Below, piece after piece: positions 57,799 to 64,000 of a stretch of 64,000 nucleotides of DNA. The notes under the pieces are model-generated. The model had not been told where the DNA came from and ran no database searches. It worked only from the letters and a program-made list of their open reading frames with translations. The stretch is from Cephalotrichum gorgonifer. Its lineage: Eukaryota > Ascomycota > Sordariomycetes > Microascales > Microascaceae. The position numbers and the translations under genes were made by a program. The stretch lies in contig ONZQ02000001.1 in assembly GCA_900312665.1 (NCBI GenBank), forward strand, positions 1,020,338-1,084,337, given 5' to 3'. Within the stretch, counting starts at the first letter, position 1; every line of letters begins with the position of its first letter.

Positions 57799-60698
57799 CT
57801 ATTGCTGGTAATACACCCCCTGACCCGCCGACATGCCCCCGGGCTCAGCCGTCATGCCCTGGCCCACCACCCACGGCTTGTTTAGCTCCGTCATCATGTT
57901 TATAATCTCGTACTCGTGCTCCGTAGACATGCCCACTCCGAAACTCAGCGCCATCCCCTCCCAGTCCACGTTGTCCCCGAAGAAGACGCCCATCCCCTCC
58001 GCGACGTCCCCGGGCCACTGCATGCCCGCCGCCGTCCCTGCCATCACGTCCATCGGCGGGAGCGCCGGCCCGGTGCTTGGCGCGAAGGTGAAGGGCTGCG
58101 GGGACGGGCCGCTGCCGGCCGGTCTGTTCTGCCATCCTAGGTGGGATGTCCGGCCTCCCATGCTGGAGTCGCCGGCCGCAACTTCAGAGAGCAGCTGCAG
58201 GGGCGTGTTGGCCGTGCTTGCGGGGGGATAACCCATCATCCCCTGCGGCTGTTGCATCTGCCCAGACCCGGACAAGAGCGGCCCCGGGAACCTGAGAGTC
58301 GGGCTCGGTGCAACAGTGGGGTTGCTGCTCCCCGTGGTCGGGTCAGTCCTCGATGTGCGAGGCCCGCCTCCCGCGCCCGACCTGGATTCGGGACTGGATT
58401 CGGGCCTGTTGTCGGGAGAAGACCCGGGGGGCCTCTTGTCTTTGTCGGCCCCGGTCTTCTTATTCAGCCACCCGCGCAGCATGACCAGGACGACCAGGAA
58501 CTTGGCGGCCGGGCGGCACTTGTCTTCCGCAGCGGCCGCCATGAACTTTTGGAGGACGGCGTCTATGTAATGGTCCACCCTGATAGACTCCTTTGGGAGC
58601 ACCTTCCCGATCTCCGTGTCCGCCGAGGCGGCGGTGAAGTAGATCTTAATTATGACCACTAGGGCGTAGGCGATGCGGACAAAGTTGAACACGGGGAGGA
58701 CCCGGAGACTGATGATGTCCATCGCGAGGAAGGTTTCAAACATGTCGGTGACGGCGCTGTAGCACGCCACAACCGAGTCCATGTGGAAGGTGGTGAGGAC
58801 GTTCATATTGGAGAACCCGTCGTCCAGCCGCGTGGTGGGGAAGCACCCCTTCATGTTGTCGAAGTCGTCCGAGTGTAGCGCCATCTCGTGCATGTATATC
58901 TCGACGATCCCCCAGCCGAATTCTAGGGTAGCTGAAGAAGGGTTACGGGTTAGCCTACTGCAATGGAGAAAAAAATGGGAAAGCAGGAGAGTCAGGGACG
59001 GGGTTGGGTAAACAGGTGAACACAAAATAGATTGTCAGAGATGGGACGGGTGAACAGGAGAAGCACAAAATAGATTGTCGGGGATGGGGACGGGCGAACT
59101 GGCGAAGCACAAAATAGACTGGGATACGACAAACATTTTCGCAACTCCTGCGGTGTATCTCGCTTCAGCTTCTCAAGCTCTCTCTCGAGCATCTTGAGTG
59201 TGACCTGCGTCCTCACGTCCGCGAGGTTGACGCTCATGACCGGGTTGTCAGTGGAGAATTGCGTCGTGACCTCCTCCCCGATCCTATTCGCCCGCACCAG
59301 CTGGCAGAGGTACTTGTCCGTCGGCGCCGCGTCGGGCGACGTCTCCAGGATCTCCAGGCTCTTGCCCATGAAGTTCGACCACGGGATGAGGTTCATCCGC
59401 CGGAGGCCGATGGACATGTTCGTAGACAGGGCGTAGGCCGCCAGCCACGTCCTCCGGCTCTCCAGGGTCTCCGGGTCGACCCTGCTGAAGCGGTTGCCGC
59501 CAAAGCCGCCCCACCCGGCCGTCGGGCGGTGCGACCTCCCGGAGCGGCCGAGGCCCAGGTCGATGGACATGACGATGCCTATGTGCGCCAGCTGGTAGAA
59601 TTTAAGCTCCTCGAAGACCTCGGGCGGCCAGTACCACGCCACGGACACGAAAATCGCCTGCACGAGGGCAAGCGACTTCTCGCCCGTGACGATGACCTTG
59701 TCGCCAAACACCTGCATGAGCTCCTTGACAAGAAGCTTCTGGAGAGGCGCGGTGTCCGACGACGCCGCGGCCATGATGGCCATAAACAGTATCGGCTTCT
59801 CCTCGCGGAGCTTCGCGGCCGTTGATCCCGGCGGGAACACGACCGCCGGGAAGTGCGGCACCATGACCTCGTTGTACTTGCGGAAGAGCTCCTCTGCTCG
59901 CTCCATGGTGATCAGGCCGCGCGTGACGATGTCGGCCCTGTCGTCCCCGGGCGACGGGTTCCTCAGATTCGGCGGCCTCGAGGCCACCCCTCCCGCCCGC
60001 GGATCCGGCACCGCCTCAGAGTGCTTCCTCTTCTGGCCCGCCGCCGCCGGCGCCTGTGACTCAGTCACCCCCCAATGTGTTAGGAGGGTTTTCTCGATGG
60101 AATCGTCCTTTGACAATACCAACAAGGACGGGGCATCACCGCCTTCCGTCCTCTCCCGCTGCGCCCCTCCGCCTCCGTGAGCCACGACCGGAGACGCAGA
60201 CGCGTGCTCGGACCCGCCCCTCGCCTGCAGCGTCGCCGCCAAAGCATCAATCTTCCTCTCTAGGTCCGCGACCCTCGTATCCGTCTTCTTCTGCCTCTCC
60301 CCCCCACGGCTTCTGACGGTGACGACACACCTCCTCCCGGCCTTTCGGCACCTCCTGCAAGGACCCTCCTCCGCCATCTCGCACCTCACCTTCAAGCCCC
60401 TGCACGCCTCACAGGCCCTGGACCTCTTCGCATCCTCGGCATGCTGAGATGGCTCGTTCTCATCGTTTCTATGCGGGTGGTGGCCGTGAGTATCTGCGGC
60501 CCCGCCCTCCAAACCCGCCGCGTGCGGTGGTGGTGGCGGCGTAAGGCGCGCCGACGCCGACACGTCGGCGTATCGGTTCCCCACTCTGGACTCGACAACG
60601 GCGGGGGAAGGCGTGCTCGACAAGGTCTGAACCGTGTCGGGGCTTACGCCCGATCCTGATCCCGATCCCGATCCCCGTGATGTACTATTCATACCCAT
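57799..60698 (-). CDS. Zn2Cys6 transcription factor (PrtT/Leu3-like)
   Basis: Exons 60698-59135 and 58931-57799 encode 898 aa. The 203-nt intron has donor GTTTGT, branch GGCTAACC and acceptor CTTCAG, and joins QELRKS to TLEFGWGIVEIYM. Start ATG 60698. The DNA-binding domain is a binuclear zinc cluster with C96, C99, C106, C114, C117, C124 (ACEACRGLKVRC). It is followed by KKTDTRVADLERKIDALAA, a linker and coiled-coil for dimerisation. Residues about 250-720 form the helical middle region of fungal regulators. The C-terminal part is Gly/Ser/Pro-rich, with an acidic end (DVAEGMGVFFGDNVDWEG) that may activate transcription. The cluster and linker resemble the PrtT/Leu3 group, regulators of secreted proteases or leucine synthesis, but the target genes cannot be told from sequence. 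Confidence 0.9.
58992..59121 (-). repeat. Three-copy 43-bp minisatellite inside the Zn2Cys6 intron
   Basis: Three tandem units of 44, 43 and 43 bases, each beginning CARTCTATTTTGTG and ending TGA or CGA, fill most of the intron. Without them the intron would be about 73 nt, similar to its neighbours. Confidence 0.88.
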
Positions 60699-61844
60699 GT
60701 GCGTTTCCCTCTGTTTATCGGGCGGTCGTTAGACAATCGGATGAAAAAGCAAGCGTCGTGCGACAACGCCCCCTCCACCTCCACCTAATTACGAGTCAAA
60801 GCGTTGAGCACAGATAAGACGGGGGTATTGCCACCAGGGCCTCAGGGTGTTTTGTCCTGTCGTTGATGAAATATGAAATCTTGTGAAGGAGGCGAAGGCA
60901 GCTGTGGACGTGGAGATGTCGGGGGTAAGACTGCCGATTCTCCGACCTATTGTTCCTCCGTCTTGGCATGTACCTGGGCTATATTCACGTCAGCTTATGT
61001 AATCTAGACACCATCACTGGAAACTGGAAGGAGGTGGCACACTGAAGTACAAGTACACACTGTACAACGCATGTGTGTGTCAGAAATCAACTGACGGCCC
61101 AACAGTCATCCACGCAAGGCTGGGGCATAACGAATCAACGCAAGGCCCGGGACATACGGACGAAACAGAGTGCGAAGCGATAAAAATTTAGGACTGAGGC
61201 ATGACCTTATATTCGTAAGACGAAGGAGCCGCCCCTATATGGATATCTCCCCAAAACCCCGCAAAACGCGCATGTATACTCGAAGGTACATCATATATAA
61301 CTAACAAGGAAAAGATAACGACGGGAGAACCTCGAGTCGTGCCCAACAGACGCCATGCTCATCAAGCAATAAGAAAGAGAAAGCATTCTCGTCAGTCCGT
61401 CCTCCCCGCCGGCGCTCCGCACAATTTGAAACAACCTCGCCTCGCCGGTGTGGCCAAAAACACCTCCCAAAACGTCGTCTTCCCATTGGCATTTTCCCGT
61501 GAGACCCCGACCTGGGCCCCGAATCAATCCAGGGTCCCAACAAAAATCAAATATTATACATGTCCTAGAGCTGCTTTGGATCCCCCTGTAAATGGGGCTC
61601 CGTAAATGAAGCAACAAAGGAGGGCGGTCCGACACAGGCCGCGTCCATCATGGCCGCCTCCGTGACAAAAGTTGGGTATTACATTCAAAGCCAAGCGGCA
61701 GATATGACGCAAATGGTATCCTGCAATAAAACAAAAACGTAAAACGCCGTGAAACAAGGCGGACCAAGAAGAGCATTGAAGGTATCGAAACCAAATCGCA
61801 AAGACTGAAAAGGAAGAGGAGAAAAGAAATGTAGAAATGCCACT
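60699..61844. other. Intergenic region
   Basis: Upstream of the Zn2Cys6 gene and downstream of the RhoGAP gene. It contains one GTACAAGTAC copy at 61047. No gene is seen. Confidence 0.6.
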
Positions 61845-64000
61845 TCAGTAAAGTGTCTCCTCGCGTAGCCGACTCTTCGACTGCTGAGGAGTCAGGTTGT
61901 TGGCGCCGCTCAGGCCGAATATAGCACTTTCCCGCCGTTTGCTGAAGTCCCCGTTACCGTTGCCGTTTCCACTTCCGCTGTCGGCAGGGTAGATGGGTCG
62001 GTCGTACCCAGGGTTCGCATTCCTAGGAGGCACATAGAAGTTCGTCGAGTCGTATCCCGATGGCGGGTTGAACCCACTTTCATACGCCGGCCTCTGCTGC
62101 TGCTGCTGCGGTTGTTGTTGCTGCGCGTACTGGGGTTCGTAGCTGCTGCTACCCTGCCGACCAATGGGGAACGACGGAGGTGGTGTGGGTGAGCCTCGCG
62201 CCTCGTTCAAGCTAACAAGGAGCGGCGGCGTCGGCGCTCCTCGTGAATTATCCGCAACTGACTGCATGAGACGCTGGCGATGGGGTGATGCGCTACTGCC
62301 CTGGGACGTAGAAGGTCGAGGTACCGGCTCAGAGAAGGAATGAGCTGGCCCCTGAGACAGTTGAGACTGTGTGTCGGAGTCTGCCCCTTCAGGTGAAGGC
62401 AGTTCATATTCTTCGGGTTCGATGCCAAAGATGGGCTCATAGTGCTGCAAAAACATGGCGAAGACTGGAGCGGGAATGTTGAGCGTCGGCGAAAACACGA
62501 TGCCGACATTGCGCACCGTCATCTTATTCGTGTCCGAATTGTTAATAATCTTGATCAGGAAAGCGATCAAGTATCTCAACAACGTCCCGTTAGCCCGAGG
62601 GAGGCGCGGGACGAGCTCGGCGAGCACGGAGATCTTGTCCTTGACACTGGACAGTTCCGTCACGGCCATGAACTCCAAGTGGAGATCCCGCGTCAGAATG
62701 GTTGTCGGCAGCTCGCGGAAGTAAAGCTTCAGAAGGGATGCCACGGCATGGATGTCGTAGTATGTGGAGTCGTTGACCAGATCCACGTCACCTTCCGTGT
62801 TGAAGCGTTCTCGAAGTTGCTTGATAACCACATTCGAGCCGCTCAGTCGGAATATTCCCTCTTCGTATACAGCATCCCTGAAGTCGAGGTACTGGATGCA
62901 CCGATATACCACAGCAGGGAGGGGCACGTTCACATCAACTGGCGAGTTGAACCGCACGGCTTCTGCCACCGGCGCCCCGAATACCTGGCGCACAGGTCCC
63001 CTATACTCGTTCTGGGGCGGTGTGGAAGCACCGCCGTCACTTCCGAATAGCGAATCTTGACCGTCTGATGAAGATCGTGCCTTGGGGCCGAAGCCGAAGA
63101 AGCTGCGTTTACGCTGCTTCTTCTCTTCCATCGTTGGAGGCAAAAGGCCCACCTTGGTACCCCACGATGACGAGTCCGAGATGACCTGAGGGTCACGAGG
63201 AGCAGATATCATAGGAACCTGGAAGTCCGTGTCATGCGGGTTCCCTGGAAGGCCCACCCCGGTCTTGGGCCGCTCGCCGCCCGCCGTCCTGGGCCGGTCG
63301 GAAGAGCTGGCGCCCGCCTTCGGTCGCGGTGTGCCACTATGGGGAACATCGCCGGCAGTAGTCGAGGCGTAGCTTACTCCGATAAGGGTCTCGGAGTTAG
63401 ACTGTTGGTGTTGAGACTTGACTTGGTCGCGCTTCTTCTTGGTCTGTCCCTTCTGTCGATCACCATTGGTCCCAGAGCCCTGTCGATCGTGAGCTCCGCG
63501 CTTCGCCGTCGCCTCATCATCACCGGGATCACGGTAATCAATCCATTGAAGCAGCGTGTCGACCCACTGATCCCGTTCTCTGTCACTCTCGGCACAGAGA
63601 ACGTGCTTGACATGACTACTCGAGTCCTTCTTCTTCGGCTCCAAGACCAGGAATGCGTGGCGGTACTGGTTGTCCAAGTCATCCGCATTATTGGCGCGAG
63701 GAGCGGGGGACTGGTTGTCGGGGTTGTGGGCCTGTTTACCGATCTGGGCGTTTTGTAGCTTGATCGAGCCAAGATGGGCACCTCCAGGAGTTTCGTAGTA
63801 TTTGAGGACGGGTCCATCCAGCACGAAATACCTTGCCTTCCACCCGCCAAAGTTCTTGCCACGTTTTGTGAGGTAGCCGCTCAGAAGAGGACGCCCCTCG
63901 GCACCCTTCGGCAGGGATCTGGACTCCGCCTCTGATTTCACGAGTACGGATTCGTCCAAGTTGGGAGGCAGGGCGTTGGTAGACAGGTACCTGCAAAGCT
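61845..64000 (-). CDS. PH-RhoGAP protein of Bem3 type (5' end outside the window)
   Basis: The frame is open from the window edge (64000) to TGA 61845, about 718 codons, and lacks its N-terminus. The first visible residues (LCRYLSTNALPPNLDE) look like the end of a PX domain. A PH domain follows (about 35-155 of the visible part: LLSGYLTKRGKNFGGWKARY to QWVDTLLQWI). Then come a basic Ser/Gln-rich linker, a RhoGAP domain (about 340-530) with the catalytic arginine motif GIFRLSG and LLKLYFRELPTTILT, and a Pro/Gln/Ser-rich tail. Bem3 stimulates GTP hydrolysis by Cdc42 at sites of polarised growth; PX and PH bind phosphoinositides. Orthology is inferred from domain order. An acceptor-like CTTTGCAG lies at the very edge, so an exon boundary there is possible. 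Confidence 0.92.
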   Translation of the reverse strand, partial: LCRYLSTNALPPNLDESVLVKSEAESRSLPKGAEGRPLLSGYLTKRGKNFGGWKARYFVLDGPVLKYYETPGGAHLGSIKLQNAQIGKQAHNPDNQSPAPRANNADDLDNQYRHAFLVLEPKKKDSSSHVKHVLCAESDRERDQWVDTLLQWIDYRDPGDDEATAKRGAHDRQGSGTNGDRQKGQTKKKRDQVKSQHQQSNSETLIGVSYASTTAGDVPHSGTPRPKAGASSSDRPRTAGGERPKTGVGLPGNPHDTDFQVPMISAPRDPQVISDSSSWGTKVGLLPPTMEEKKQRKRSFFGFGPKARSSSDGQDSLFGSDGGASTPPQNEYRGPVRQVFGAPVAEAVRFNSPVDVNVPLPAVVYRCIQYLDFRDAVYEEGIFRLSGSNVVIKQLRERFNTEGDVDLVNDSTYYDIHAVASLLKLYFRELPTTILTRDLHLEFMAVTELSSVKDKISVLAELVPRLPRANGTLLRYLIAFLIKIINNSDTNKMTVRNVGIVFSPTLNIPAPVFAMFLQHYEPIFGIEPEEYELPSPEGADSDTQSQLSQGPAHSFSEPVPRPSTSQGSSASPHRQRLMQSVADNSRGAPTPPLLVSLNEARGSPTPPPSFPIGRQGSSSYEPQYAQQQQPQQQQQRPAYESGFNPPSGYDSTNFYVPPRNANPGYDRPIYPADSGSGNGNGNGDFSKRRESAIFGLSGANNLTPQQSKSRLREETLY

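Overview
The window looks like nuclear DNA of a filamentous ascomycete (Pezizomycotina, probably Sordariomycetes). Genes are widely spaced, and most are split by short GT-AG introns of 58-203 nt with CTRAC-type branch points. The protein families present (Zn2Cys6 regulator, 2EXR protein, multi-TM/ankyrin protein, PXR1-type G-patch protein) are typical of that group. No operons, replication origins or CRISPR arrays are visible. The species is not identified. All splice models below were built by eye from splice signals, frame and family knowledge, without RNA data.

Left part (1-19 kb): a serine/proline-rich conserved protein (+, 2288-4291); a BTB/POZ protein (-, 6177-7254); the ER mannosyltransferase ALG12 (+, 9524-11277); RNA polymerase subunit RPB4 (+, 11907-12581); a single-pass membrane protein with a cysteine-rich head (-, 13364-14497); a 54-base assembly gap between G runs (14994-15047); and the ribosome-biogenesis Pumilio protein PUF6 (-, 16790-19023).

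Middle (21-41.5 kb): an accessory, gene-poor stretch. It holds a single-pass membrane protein with 45 uninterrupted collagen triplets (+, 21024-21992). It also holds a secreted protein made of three six-cysteine modules, each split by an intron at the same place and phase (-, 22937-23852), and a small secreted protein (+, 27448-28214). Next come an intron-containing elongator tRNA-Met (28699-28800) and a 2EXR protein with a possible 3' frameshift (-, 32174-33331). A gene desert of about 7 kb follows, then a thioredoxin-PITH protein of the TXNL1 family (-, 40306-41537).

Right part (42-64 kb): a broken multi-TM/ankyrin-repeat gene (-, 42044-46844) with one in-frame TGA and apparent frame breaks; a BTB protein with a likely GC-AG intron (-, 48211-49761); the G-patch protein PXR1 with very short terminal coding exons (+, 50821-52047); and a conserved serine-rich protein (-, 53206-54045). 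A Zn2Cys6 transcription factor with a minisatellite in its intron (-, 57799-60698) and a PH-RhoGAP protein of the Bem3 type cut by the window edge (-, 61845-64000) complete it.

Housekeeping functions (glycan assembly, transcription, ribosome biogenesis, Rho signalling) are interspersed with surface, secreted and allorecognition-like genes. The most unusual items are the collagen-like membrane protein, the intron-phased triplicated cysteine module and the decaying ankyrin gene.
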